A stretch of 64,000 nt of DNA from Rhizobiaceae bacterium MnEN-MB40S (GTDB taxonomy: Bacteria > Pseudomonadota > Alphaproteobacteria > Rhizobiales > Rhizobiaceae), in assembly GCA_024343425.1 (NCBI GenBank), contig BRLC01000025.1, forward strand, positions 310,001-374,000. Reading direction: 5' to 3'. Positions 52,703 to 63,817 of this stretch are shown piece after piece. The position numbers and the translations under genes were made by a program. The notes under the pieces are model-generated. The model searched no databases. It was not told where the DNA came from and saw only the letters and a list, made by a program, of their open reading frames with translations. Numbering within the stretch: the stretch's first letter is position 1; every line of letters begins with the position of its first letter.

Positions 52703-52726
52703 CTCCTGACAGCCTTGTGTCAGGAG
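52703..52726. repeat. Perfect inverted repeat between the thioesterase gene and uvrB
   Basis: CTCCTGACA (52703-52711) and TGTCAGGAG (52718-52726): 9-bp perfect stem with a 6-nt GCCTTG loop, 8 nt past the thioesterase stop. There is no T-tract on either side. It could act as a weak terminator/mRNA-end hairpin or as an operator for uvrB. Confidence 0.4.
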
Positions 52727-52796
52727 ACGAGAATTTCGACGCCCCCGGCTTTTCCTTGCCCTTTCCATTTGACAGCGACGACGCCATATTCGGACC

Positions 52797-55409
<2,613 letters not shown>

Positions 55410-55415
55410 AGTCGA

Positions 55416-55904
55416 TCAGGCTTTCACAGCCTTGATATGGATTTCCAACTCGAGGATTGCAGGGCCATCGCCTCCATGGGCGTCTTCCGACATCGGCTTC
55501 AACTCGATGTCGTTACCGCCCGTAAGGCTGACCGGAACATCGTTGTCTCCCTGCGCCTCGCTATCGATGACGCCGGTGTATCGCCCGGAAATGTCACCAA
55601 CATCGACTTCGCCGTCGCTGGCGAAGACAGTCCAAAGCAGGGCGTTCTGCAGGTCCGTTACGGCTTGGCCAGCCTGACTCGAAACAAATCCATCGTAGTG
55701 AGCGATCGGACCTGATTCCGGTCTGTAGTCGCAGATGACAGGCAACGAGCCCTCATTTGCCTCACGGCTGTCATCATAGCTGCAGGTGAGGGATCCAACC
55801 TGTCTGTTCGCAGGATTATCCTGTCCTTGGGCTGTTGTCGTCGCCAGCGCCGCCAACAGAGCAAGGCCCGTCACCCGGGACAGGTGTTTTGATGAGATAA
55901 ACAT
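55416..55904 (-). CDS. Secreted DUF992 family protein
   Basis: 162-residue protein with a signal peptide (about 1-26, ending near TAQGQD), then the DUF992 pattern: 'VGSLTCSYDD', 'LPVICDYRPESGPIAHYDGFVSSQAG', 'LLWTVFASDGEVDVGDISGRYTGV' and a C-terminal 'PAILELEIHIKAVKA'. Two cysteines in the N-terminal half probably pair. Function is unknown; the family is largely restricted to rhizobial-type bacteria. The start at 55904 has a GGAAGAGG-type ribosome site. It converges with uvrB across 6 nt. Confidence 0.82.
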   Translation of the reverse strand: MFISSKHLSRVTGLALLAALATTTAQGQDNPANRQVGSLTCSYDDSREANEGSLPVICDYRPESGPIAHYDGFVSSQAGQAVTDLQNALLWTVFASDGEVDVGDISGRYTGVIDSEAQGDNDVPVSLTGGNDIELKPMSEDAHGGDGPAILELEIHIKAVKA

Positions 55905-55971
55905 GGATTTTCCTCTTCCTTGATCCCGGCGAGCGCACAGCCCGTCGGGACCACGCCAAGTACCCCTCACG

Positions 55972-56145
55972 TTAACGCGGAGACCGGCCTCTCAAGGCGT
56001 TCGCCAACAACGCGATAGCGAAGAGCACAAGGAACACGACGAACAGCACCTGCGCCACATTGGCAGATATGGCGGCGACGCCGCCAAAACCGAGAAGACC
56101 GGCGATAAGCGCAACAACCAGAAATGTAATTGCCCAACCAAGCAT
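55972..56145 (-). CDS. DUF1328/YtjA small membrane protein
   Basis: 57-residue membrane protein reading MLGWAITFLVVALIAGLLGF... and ending LANALRGRSPR, two hydrophobic segments of the DUF1328 (YtjA) family. The family motif 'WAITFLVVALIAGLLGFGGVA' is very well conserved. The ATG at 56145 is preceded by a TGGAGAAAAC-type purine run. It lies upstream of the DUF992 gene on the same strand with a 67-nt gap. Many members are stress-induced, but the role is unknown. Confidence 0.85.
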   Translation of the reverse strand: MLGWAITFLVVALIAGLLGFGGVAAISANVAQVLFVVFLVLFAIALLANALRGRSPR

Positions 56146-56282
56146 GATGTTTTCTCCAGTTTCATTGATCTGACGGTTAACGCGCGCGGCGCGCGGCTTG
56201 TTCCCAAAGATCGACGCGTCATCGTCGGGAACCGATTGTCAGTCAGCGCGTTGGAGTGCAGTCAATTTTGAAAGGACGGATC

Positions 56283-56417
56283 ATGAAACCGGTAACCCTG
56301 GGTATCGTCGTAGCGGCTGCAGTCATCATCGCCTTTGTCGCGGGAACGCAGATCGAATGGAGACAGGACGGGCCAGCGGAAGAACTGGGCGAAGCTATCG
56401 ATGAGGCGACCCAGTGA
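56283..56417 (+). CDS. Very small single-span membrane protein
   Basis: 44-residue ORF, MKPVTLGIVVAAAVIIAFVA..., with one transmembrane helix (about 4-21) and an acidic amphipathic tail 'DGPAEELGEAIDEATQ'. AAAGGA lies 7 nt before the ATG, and no other gene fits the 56.15-56.46 kb interval. The tail resembles other small stress-related membrane proteins (the DUF883/CsbD-like neighbourhood), but I do not recognise a family. It is divergent from the DUF1328 gene. Confidence 0.6.
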   Translation: MKPVTLGIVVAAAVIIAFVAGTQIEWRQDGPAEELGEAIDEATQ

Positions 56418-56464
56418 TATTGGTTAGAAGTCTTTCGTGAACCAAGCTGACCGCAAGCCGCTCC

Positions 56465-57505
56465 TCAGACCGACGGCAACCAGCAACGCGCCAGGCGCCC
56501 GTTTCCGACCGGGATAAGCGGTGGCGTTTCCAGCGAACATTTCTCGATCGCGCATGGACATCGCGGATGAAAGTGGCATCCGGACGGCGGCGACAATGGC
56601 GAGGGTATTTCGCCGCTGATCGGCTCGTACGACCGGCGTCCGGAGCCGATGCGCGGGATCTCCCGGAACAGCGCCTGCGTATAGGGATGGGCTGGCCCTG
56701 CAAAAAGGTCGGCTGTCGAAGCACGCTCCACGATACGGCCGAGATACATCACAACGACTTCGTCGCAGATGTGGCGCACGACGCCGAGATCATGGCTGAT
56801 GAAGAGCAAAGTCAATTTGCGTCGCTCTTTCAGTTCGAGCAGCAGGTTGATGATCTGGGCCTGGATCAGCACGTCCAGCGCGGCGACAGGTTCGTCGCAA
56901 ATGAGAAATTCAGGGGACACGGACAAGGCGCGCGCAATCCCGATCCTCTGCCGCTGTCCGCCGGAAAATTGATGAGGGAGACGGTTCAGCACATCGGGAG
57001 GCAGACCCACTTCCCGCAGCAATTCCGCAGCGAATTCCTGCCTGTCCCGTCTGCGGATCAGACCATGATACACCGCAGCTTCGGTAACGATATCGACGAC
57101 TTTCTGCCGGGGATTGAGCGAAGCCATCGGGTTCTGGAAAACCATCTGCACCCGAAGCATGTCTCTTGCCGACATACCGGCGTGACCCGCGTCCATGCGT
57201 TCGCCGTCGATGATGACCTCGCCATGGGTAGCGGAGAGCAAGCCGGCAGCCATCCGTCCGAGCGTCGACTTTCCACAACCACTCTCACCGACGAGCCCGA
57301 CAGCCGTGCCCCTCGGGATTTCAAGAGACACGTCGGAAACCGCCTGTACGACGCGGTCGGCGTAGTTCATCCCGACGCGGGACAGCAGCGCTTCGACAGC
57401 ACTTATCTTCTGTACGAAGTTTCTCGATGCGTTGCGTATGACAACATGAGGCGTCGCGGTCTCGACGGCGCTTTCATCCGGTAGCCTGTCGATTTCGGCC
57501 AGCAT
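56465..57505 (-). CDS. Peptide ABC transporter ATPase (OppF/DppF type)
   Basis: 346-residue ATPase of the nickel/peptide/opine type. Walker A is GESGCGKS in the N-terminal half, the signature 'FSGGQRQRIGIARAL', Walker B 'FLICDEPVAALD', then the oligopeptide-type C-terminal extension with 'AHPYTQALFREIPRIG' and a cysteine-rich end 'CHFHPRCPCAIEKC' that can bind an Fe-S cluster in relatives. Its ATG follows 2 nt after the OppD stop and has GGTGGA upstream; the longer frame lies in the upstream gene. It is the last gene of the operon, with 48 nt to the convergent 44-residue gene. Confidence 0.9.
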   Translation of the reverse strand: MLAEIDRLPDESAVETATPHVVIRNASRNFVQKISAVEALLSRVGMNYADRVVQAVSDVSLEIPRGTAVGLVGESGCGKSTLGRMAAGLLSATHGEVIIDGERMDAGHAGMSARDMLRVQMVFQNPMASLNPRQKVVDIVTEAAVYHGLIRRRDRQEFAAELLREVGLPPDVLNRLPHQFSGGQRQRIGIARALSVSPEFLICDEPVAALDVLIQAQIINLLLELKERRKLTLLFISHDLGVVRHICDEVVVMYLGRIVERASTADLFAGPAHPYTQALFREIPRIGSGRRSYEPISGEIPSPLSPPSGCHFHPRCPCAIEKCSLETPPLIPVGNGRLARCWLPSV

Positions 57506-57506
57506 A

Positions 57507-58493
57507 TCAGTTTCCACCCAGTTTGAAGAGACACCGCACGAAATGGTCTGGACCGACCTGATCGGACGCCGGTTCTTCTTTGCATTCATCGCGCGCCTGG
57601 CTGCAGCGCGGCCGAAACGAACAACCGTGCGGCAGATCGAGCGGAGACGGCTGTGTCCCGGGCACCTGACGCAGGCGTCGTCCAGGCTCCGCATCTCCCG
57701 GAATGCTGTCCAAAAGACCTCTGGTATAGGGATGGCGCGGATTCCGAAGCACGTCCTCAACCGGACCGGTTTCCACGATGCGCCCGGCGTACATGACTGC
57801 GACCCGGTCGCACAGTCCCGCGACGACGCTCAGATCATGCGTAACCCAGATCAGCGAGACATCGCTGTCTTGAACAAGGTTCTGCATCATGTTGAGGATT
57901 TGCGCCTGAATGGTCACATCGAGCGCGGTTGTCGGCTCATCGGCAATGACCACAGCGGGCTTGTTGATGAGCGACATGGCGATGCAGACCCGCTGCCGCA
58001 TGCCGCCGGAGAGTTCATGCGGATAACTGGAAAGCCGCTCGCGCGCTGCCGGAATGCCGACCTGGACCAGCGCCGCCTCGGCCTCGTCCAGCGCCGTCGC
58101 GAAGGAGACCGTGCGATGGGCGTTGATCACCTCGAAAAATTGCCGACCGATCGACAGAACCGGATTGAGCGTCGTCATCGGATCCTGGAAGATCATCGAA
58201 ATCGCATTGCCCCGCAGCTTGCGCTTTTCAGCGTCTCCCAAAGTCGTGAGCTCACGACCTTCAAGGCGGATGGACCCAGCGGCGATCCGCCCCGGTGGCT
58301 CGATCAACCCCAGAACGGACAGACCTGTGACCGACTTTCCTGAACCGGATTCGCCGACAATGCCGAGGATTTCTCCGCGTTTCAGAGAGAAGCTGACATC
58401 GTTGACGGATCGGACCGTACCGGCGCGCAGGTCAAAAACCGTGCTCAGCCGCTCGACTTCCAGAACCGGCTGCGGAGGCGGCATCGCGTTCAT
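57507..58493 (-). CDS. Peptide ABC transporter ATPase (OppD/DppD type)
   Basis: 328-residue ATPase partner of the preceding gene. Walker A is GESGSGKS, the signature 'LSGGMRQRVCIAMSL', Walker B 'VVIADEPTTALD', and the C-terminal 'HPYTRGLLDSIPG' extension with the cysteine cluster 'HGCSFRPRCSQARDEC'. The start at 58493 overlaps the permease stop by 4 nt (ATGA). It forms the usual heterodimer with the OppF-type protein. Confidence 0.92.
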   Translation of the reverse strand: MNAMPPPQPVLEVERLSTVFDLRAGTVRSVNDVSFSLKRGEILGIVGESGSGKSVTGLSVLGLIEPPGRIAAGSIRLEGRELTTLGDAEKRKLRGNAISMIFQDPMTTLNPVLSIGRQFFEVINAHRTVSFATALDEAEAALVQVGIPAARERLSSYPHELSGGMRQRVCIAMSLINKPAVVIADEPTTALDVTIQAQILNMMQNLVQDSDVSLIWVTHDLSVVAGLCDRVAVMYAGRIVETGPVEDVLRNPRHPYTRGLLDSIPGDAEPGRRLRQVPGTQPSPLDLPHGCSFRPRCSQARDECKEEPASDQVGPDHFVRCLFKLGGN

Positions 58494-59431
58494 CGTCTCA
58501 TCCCCGGATTGAGCAGCTCTCGCAGCCTGTCGCCGACCAGGTTGATCGACAGGATCGTGATCAACAAGGCGACGCCCGGAAAGATCGAAATCCAGTAGGA
58601 TCCGCTGAGCAGATATTGGTAGCCATTGGCGATCAGCAGGCCGAGCGACGGCTGCGTTTCCGGCAGGCCTATGCCGAGAAAACTCAGCGTCGCCTCCAAA
58701 GTGATCGCATGGGCCACCTGGACCGTCAGCACGACAAGCAGCGGCGCGAAGCAATTAGGAAGCAGGTGGCGCGACACGATCCGGAAATGGCCAAGACGCT
58801 GGCCGCGCGCGGCCTCGATATATTCGCGTTCACGCTCCACCAGAGCCGACGCCCTCACGGTGCGGGCATAGTAGGCCCATTGTACGGCAATGAGCGCAAT
58901 CATCGTCTTTTCAGCGCCCCTCCCCAGAATTGCAAGCAGGATAAGCGCGATCAGGATGGCCGGAAAGCTCATCTGAAGATCAACGATGCGCATGATGATG
59001 TTCTCGGTCCTGCCGCCTGTATAGGCTGCGAAAAGGCCGACGAACATTCCGATCATCAGCGCAAACAGCGAACTGACGACGCCGACGCTCAGGGAAATCC
59101 TCAATCCGTACATGATGGCGCTCAGCAGATCGCGTCCAACCCCGTCAGTACCCAGCCAATGGGTGTAGCCGTCGTAGCTTTTGGACCCAGGCGGCAGACG
59201 CGCATCCAGGATTGAAAGGCTCGCCAGATCATACGGGTTTTGCGGCGCGATCCATGGCGCGAATATTGCGATCAAAAGAAGTAAGATGAGTATGCCGCCA
59301 CCGACGACTGCAATCGGACTTAGCGCAAATTCCATAAGGAAATTGCGAAGCCTTTGCGATCTTTCGCCGAGCGCCCGGATGGGGCCGGTGAATTTTGGCG
59401 ATACGCCGGAATTCAGACCAAGGTCGCTCAT
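58490..59431 (-). CDS. Peptide ABC transporter permease (DppC type)
   Basis: 313-residue inner-membrane permease with about six membrane segments: an N-terminal one in 'ALSPIAVVGGGILILLLLIAIFAPW', the 'GTDGVGRDLLSAIMYGLRISLSVGVV' segment and the EAA-type cytoplasmic loop 'EYIEAARGQRLGHFRIVSRHLLPN', typical of DppC. The start at 59431 overlaps the dppB stop (ATGA). It pairs with the DppB-type permease at the next position. Confidence 0.92.
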   Translation of the reverse strand: MSDLGLNSGVSPKFTGPIRALGERSQRLRNFLMEFALSPIAVVGGGILILLLLIAIFAPWIAPQNPYDLASLSILDARLPPGSKSYDGYTHWLGTDGVGRDLLSAIMYGLRISLSVGVVSSLFALMIGMFVGLFAAYTGGRTENIIMRIVDLQMSFPAILIALILLAILGRGAEKTMIALIAVQWAYYARTVRASALVEREREYIEAARGQRLGHFRIVSRHLLPNCFAPLLVVLTVQVAHAITLEATLSFLGIGLPETQPSLGLLIANGYQYLLSGSYWISIFPGVALLITILSINLVGDRLRELLNPGMRR

Positions 59432-60405
59432 CGATTGCTGCTCCCCAGCCTGACCCGCGGATCGAGACCCGCATAAAGCAGGTCGACGAGCAGGTTGATG
59501 ATGACGAACATCACGACGATGACCATCAGGTAGGCGACGATCACCGGACGATCGAGATGGTTGATGGACTCGATGATCAGTTTGCCCATGCCAGGCCAGT
59601 TGAAGATGGACTCCGTGACGACGGCGAAAGCGACCACCGATCCGAATTCGATGCCGATCACCGTAACGATGGGGATCATGATGTTCTTGAGAATATGCCG
59701 CCACAGCAACCGCGCCTTCTTGATGCCCATGGCGTTTGCGAAGCGAATATAGTCCTGATTGACCACTTCCATGACGCCGGCGCGGGTCAACCGGATGAAG
59801 AGCGCAATCTTGAAAAGCGCAAGATTGAACGCCGGCAAGATGATGTGCCTGAGGCCGTCGAGCGTGAATATGCTCCACTCCACGCCAAGGAACCGCACCG
59901 TGTCGCCGCGCCCGTAGACCGGAAGCCAGCCAAGCCATACGCCGAAGACGAGGATCAGGATGAGGCCGACCCAGAAGGTCGGAAGAGAGAATCCCAGGAT
60001 CGATCCCGCCATGATCATGCGGGAATACCAGCGCTTGTCGTTCAATCCGCTGACGAGACCGAGCGGGATACCGAGCAGGATGGCCAGAACCGTCGCCGTC
60101 AGAGCCAGTTCGAGCGTCGCCGGAAGACGCTGGAGAATGAGCTGGATCGCCGGAATATTGAAGACGAAGGAGGTTCCGAGATCGCCGTGCAAAGCCGATT
60201 TGACGAAGAACAGATACTGCATCCACAATGGCTTATCGAGTCCGAGAGACTGTCTGACCGCCTCTCTGGTCTGCTGGTCGGCGTCCGGATTGATCAGGAT
60301 TTCAACCGGATCGCCGATGGCGTAGACGCCGACGAACACGATGAGCGACATGGCGAGGACCACCGCGGCGCCCTGGAAAACGCGCTGTATGATGAAGGCG
60401 ATCAT
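59428..60405 (-). CDS. Peptide ABC transporter permease (DppB type)
   Basis: 325-residue permease with six membrane segments, an N-terminal hydrophobic helix 'VLAMSLIVFVGVYAIGDPVEILI', 'GLDKPLWMQYLFFVKSALHGDLGTSFVFN' and the EAA loop 'DYIRFANAMGIKKARLLWRHILKNIMIPIV'. It overlaps the hydrolase gene by 4 nt upstream and dppC by 4 nt downstream. Together with dppC, oppD and oppF it completes the importer. Confidence 0.93.
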   Translation of the reverse strand: MIAFIIQRVFQGAAVVLAMSLIVFVGVYAIGDPVEILINPDADQQTREAVRQSLGLDKPLWMQYLFFVKSALHGDLGTSFVFNIPAIQLILQRLPATLELALTATVLAILLGIPLGLVSGLNDKRWYSRMIMAGSILGFSLPTFWVGLILILVFGVWLGWLPVYGRGDTVRFLGVEWSIFTLDGLRHIILPAFNLALFKIALFIRLTRAGVMEVVNQDYIRFANAMGIKKARLLWRHILKNIMIPIVTVIGIEFGSVVAFAVVTESIFNWPGMGKLIIESINHLDRPVIVAYLMVIVVMFVIINLLVDLLYAGLDPRVRLGSSNR

Positions 60406-62207
60406 TGAACGGACCTCACCGGAAGCGTCAGCAAGGACGGCTCATCGGCCGTCGAATGGAGCTTTATTTCAGCAATCTGGCGCTTCTGCGGGACGCCCTG
60501 CGGGCCGCCCGTCTGCGGATTGATGTCGAAGTTGGGGAAGTTGCTTGCCGCGATATCGACGCGTATGCGGTGCCCCTTTCTGAAAAGGTTGGCGCAGGGC
60601 GTGCCGATGACGCGCGCGGATACGGCCTCACCGGGCGCCATCATGACCGCCGCATCGAAACCCTCCCGGTAGCGAAGACGCAATATGCCGTCGGAGAGGT
60701 TCAGCGCAGGACCGTTCGGATAGCAGTCAATCAGTTTCATGGTGATGTCTACATCCGGGCAATCCGCGGAAATCCAAACATCAGCGAAAGGCGCGCCCGC
60801 GATGGCCAGATCCTCCTCGAGAGGCGCGCTCATGAAGATCAGAACGTCGTCTCGCTGACTGCGGTTTTCTGCGTCGTCAACCATGGCAAAAACTGCATTC
60901 TGGTCCCACATGCCCCCCGACATGACAGGCTCGCCCGAATTGATGGCGCCGCCAAGCGTCGGAACGGGTGTGTCGGGATCGCTGATCCATCGTGACGGTT
61001 CGGCGGTGACCCGGTCGACATGCAGGCGCCCTTCTGAAAGCTGCAGCGTTAGTGGGCGAGAATCGTCCGGAGGCCATGATGCGGCCTCGCGCCATCGCCC
61101 GCCATGTTTGATATGACCGTTCGCATCGAGGTGGCCCCCGCCGCCGCCCATCTCGAAATAGGTGACGCCCAGCGGCAGCGCTCGCCCGTCGCGCACGGCC
61201 TGCAACCATTCGAGACGCAGATCGAGCATCGAGCCGCCGAGGCCATCTTCCGGAACGGAGCTTCGACCGAAATCTACGCCGCCGCCAACACTGGTGAACC
61301 TGGCGCCATGGTCCCACGGCCCGATGACAAGACGTTTCGGCGCGGCGAGCATCGCCTGGAAATTCTCGATCACCGAGACCGAAGACGTGTCGTACCAGCT
61401 TGTTACAAAGAAAGACGGCGTACGGCTCTGCGCCAGCTTTGTCTTGTCTGTCCACAAGCCGGGCGCGCGCCAGAAATCAGAATCTTCTCCTGCCTGCCAG
61501 AAGGCGGCGAGATTGTCGCGATGCTCCACCGCGTTTTCCAGAGGGGAATGGCCTGCAATCCAGGGACTGTTCAGAAGCCATTGTTCAAGATCCTGCGCGC
61601 GCAGCGCATCTGCGGCCAGGATATCGCCCGATGCGACCATGTCGCGGATCGCCTGCGCATGCGCCCACGTCGCCTGTTTCATCGCCAGTGCGCCGCCTTG
61701 CCGGATGCCGCTTCGATAAGCGTCGGAAAATCCGCCGCAATCGGGTATTACCGCGTCCGGTTCCTCGTCCTCGCAACCCACCAGCGACATTTGGCATGCA
61801 GCGCCATAGGAGAAACCGGTCATCGCCACGAACCCGTCGCACCACTCCTGACGCCGAAGCCATCCAATCGTGTCGGCTCCATCCTTCGGCTCCTGCAGAT
61901 ACTTTAAGAAACGCCCACCGGAATCGCCGCAACCGCGGCAGTCCTGAACCGCATAGATGAAACCCGCCTCCACGAAGCGTTCCGCGATCCGATCCCTCGA
62001 CAGCGATTTTTCCATTCCGGCGTACCGCTCTGACTGGGCGGTTCGACGCCGGCCATAGGGCGTGCGTTCGAGCACGACGGGTCGGCGTTCGCCCAGCGGT
62101 CCGTAGACATCCGCGGTCAACAGAGTCCCGTCACGCATCGGCGTGGAAAAGACGCAGCACGGAGCTGCGTCCTTCATTCCTTCTATCGTTCCGTCGTGAA
62201 CGGTCAT
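60402..62207 (-). CDS. CocE/NonD (X-Pro dipeptidyl-peptidase) family hydrolase
   Basis: 601-residue alpha/beta hydrolase of the CocE/NonD family. 'DCRGCGDSGG' at about 89-98 is the conserved segment, the nucleophile elbow GFSYGA places Ser133, the catalytic Asp and His lie in the middle ('VTSWYDTSSVSVIENF', 'IGPWDHGARF'), and the C-terminal jelly-roll domain ends 'LLTLPVRSVQ'. Family members cut X-Pro peptides, cocaine-like esters or acylated antibiotics. It overlaps the binding-protein gene and dppB (ATGA-type), so it is translated with the importer. No signal peptide is seen, so it is probably cytosolic, acting on imported substrate. Confidence 0.9.
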   Translation of the reverse strand: MTVHDGTIEGMKDAAPCCVFSTPMRDGTLLTADVYGPLGERRPVVLERTPYGRRRTAQSERYAGMEKSLSRDRIAERFVEAGFIYAVQDCRGCGDSGGRFLKYLQEPKDGADTIGWLRRQEWCDGFVAMTGFSYGAACQMSLVGCEDEEPDAVIPDCGGFSDAYRSGIRQGGALAMKQATWAHAQAIRDMVASGDILAADALRAQDLEQWLLNSPWIAGHSPLENAVEHRDNLAAFWQAGEDSDFWRAPGLWTDKTKLAQSRTPSFFVTSWYDTSSVSVIENFQAMLAAPKRLVIGPWDHGARFTSVGGGVDFGRSSVPEDGLGGSMLDLRLEWLQAVRDGRALPLGVTYFEMGGGGGHLDANGHIKHGGRWREAASWPPDDSRPLTLQLSEGRLHVDRVTAEPSRWISDPDTPVPTLGGAINSGEPVMSGGMWDQNAVFAMVDDAENRSQRDDVLIFMSAPLEEDLAIAGAPFADVWISADCPDVDITMKLIDCYPNGPALNLSDGILRLRYREGFDAAVMMAPGEAVSARVIGTPCANLFRKGHRIRVDIAASNFPNFDINPQTGGPQGVPQKRQIAEIKLHSTADEPSLLTLPVRSVQ

Positions 62208-63781
62208 TGCTGCCTGGAAAGTCCATAGGCCAGCGTCATCTGGTCCTGCCGCGGCTCGTATTCGAAGCCTTCCTTCGACGCCCAGACATTCATCTGGTAG
62301 TGCATCGGGATGATCGCGAAGTCTCGGAAAGCCACCCCGGCCGCCTCCGCCGAGAGGCGCGCGGCCTCATCGACATCGAAGGTCGACATGGATTCGATCG
62401 TCAGCCTGTCGACTTCCGGATTGGAATAGCGACCGCGATTGGACGGGCCATATCCTTTCTCCTTGTCGTAGGTCATCAGGACGCCGCGCAGACCATGCCA
62501 GGCAGTGCCCTGCGCCGATCCCCATGCGAGGAAGAAGATCGAAAATTCACGATTGCTGCCGCGCGGAAAGAAGACGTTGGCGGGCATCGTCTCGACTTCG
62601 GTGGCAACGCCAATGCGCTCGAACATCTGCGCCAGGGCCTGAACGATCTGGGCGTCAGCGACATAGCGATTGTTCGGCCCGTGCAGGGTAATCTTGAAGC
62701 CGTCTTCATAACCGGCCTCTTTCAACAAGGCCTTGGCTTTTTCCGGATCGTAGGCTCCTGGTTCGATGTCCGGATTGAAACCGGTCATAGTCGGCCCCGC
62801 CAGCTGGCCCGCCGGCTGCGCCAGACCGTTCATCAGACGATCGATGATCGCCTGGCGGTTTATTGCAAGCGAAAGCGCCTCGCGAACCTTCGGATTAAGC
62901 AGTGGGTTCTTGATTTCCGAGCCGTCCTTGGCCGTGATGAACGGCGAGACTTCGCGATCGGTGTCCATGTGCAGATAGGCGGTGTAGACGTCCGGCGTCT
63001 TCCAGATCTCCAGACCGTCGTCCTTTTCCAGTGTCTCGTAGCTCTCGGGCGGAACTGAATCGATCAGATCGACATCGCCCGACAAAAGCGCCGCGACGCG
63101 GCTGGCGTCGTTCGGCATGGCGACGATTTCGATGTTTTCGAATTCCGACGGCCCTGCCCAATAGTCATCATTCCGGACGAGCTTGAGCGTTCCGCCCGGC
63201 TGCCAGGACACGAATTTGAACGGCCCCGTGCCGATGGTCGACTTGCCATCGTTGTAGTCCGCCGTTGTCGCCCCCTCGCCGGCGTGTTTCGAGATGATTG
63301 GCACTTCGGCGAGATCAAAGAGAATCTGTGGCGAAGGGTTTCGCGTCGTGATGTGAATCGTGTGGTCGTCGACTGCCTTGGCCTCCGAAATCTGCGAAAG
63401 GAACTGGCCAAAAGGCGCAGGACTGTTTGGGACATTCGGCGCCCTCTCGAAAGTAAACAGCACGTCCTCGGCTGTGAACGGTTCGCCGTCGTGCCACTTC
63501 ACTCCTTCGCGGAGCTTCAACTCCCAGACGCCATCGCCGATATGCTCCCAGGATGTCGCGAGCGCCGGCGTCAGCTGCAGATCCTTGTTGCGCATGATAA
63601 GCGTATCAAAGATATTCGTGACCGCTGCCTTGCTGGTCGCCACATAGGAAAAGTGCGGATCGACCGAAGCTGCTTCCGTGCGCACCCCGATGACCACGTC
63701 TTCGGCGACCGAAACCACCGGCGACAGGCTGACGGCCATGACGGCCAGACCTGCGGCCGCCACGATTGACTTCATTTTCAT
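62204..63781 (-). CDS. Peptide-type ABC substrate-binding protein (family 5)
   Basis: 525-residue periplasmic protein with a signal peptide (about 1-27, 'MKMKSIVAAAGLAVMAVSLSPVVSVAED') and the SBP_bac_5 fold: 'VWELKLREGVKWHDGEPFTAEDVLFTFERA', 'DLIDSVPPESYE', 'LLNPKVREALSLAINRQAIIDRLMNGLAQPA' and 'GYEDGFKITLHGPNNRY'. It is the first gene of the importer operon. Start 63781 has GGGAGG upstream; an ATG eight codons earlier would disrupt the signal peptide. The ligand is probably a peptide or peptide-like compound that the hydrolase then cleaves. Confidence 0.92.
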   Translation of the reverse strand: MKMKSIVAAAGLAVMAVSLSPVVSVAEDVVIGVRTEAASVDPHFSYVATSKAAVTNIFDTLIMRNKDLQLTPALATSWEHIGDGVWELKLREGVKWHDGEPFTAEDVLFTFERAPNVPNSPAPFGQFLSQISEAKAVDDHTIHITTRNPSPQILFDLAEVPIISKHAGEGATTADYNDGKSTIGTGPFKFVSWQPGGTLKLVRNDDYWAGPSEFENIEIVAMPNDASRVAALLSGDVDLIDSVPPESYETLEKDDGLEIWKTPDVYTAYLHMDTDREVSPFITAKDGSEIKNPLLNPKVREALSLAINRQAIIDRLMNGLAQPAGQLAGPTMTGFNPDIEPGAYDPEKAKALLKEAGYEDGFKITLHGPNNRYVADAQIVQALAQMFERIGVATEVETMPANVFFPRGSNREFSIFFLAWGSAQGTAWHGLRGVLMTYDKEKGYGPSNRGRYSNPEVDRLTIESMSTFDVDEAARLSAEAAGVAFRDFAIIPMHYQMNVWASKEGFEYEPRQDQMTLAYGLSRQQ

Positions 63782-63817
63782 GATGTTCCTCCCTTTCAAT
63801 ATCAAATCAAGTGAATG

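Noticed and set aside
52696..52796. LexA (SOS) box before uvrB
   Set aside because: No GTTC-N7-GTTC or its complement was found in the upstream 100 nt.
59395..60408. A 337-residue, very Asp/Glu/His/Arg-rich open frame antisense to the dppB gene
   Set aside because: Charged low-complexity translation caused by the complement of a membrane protein gene; no family match.
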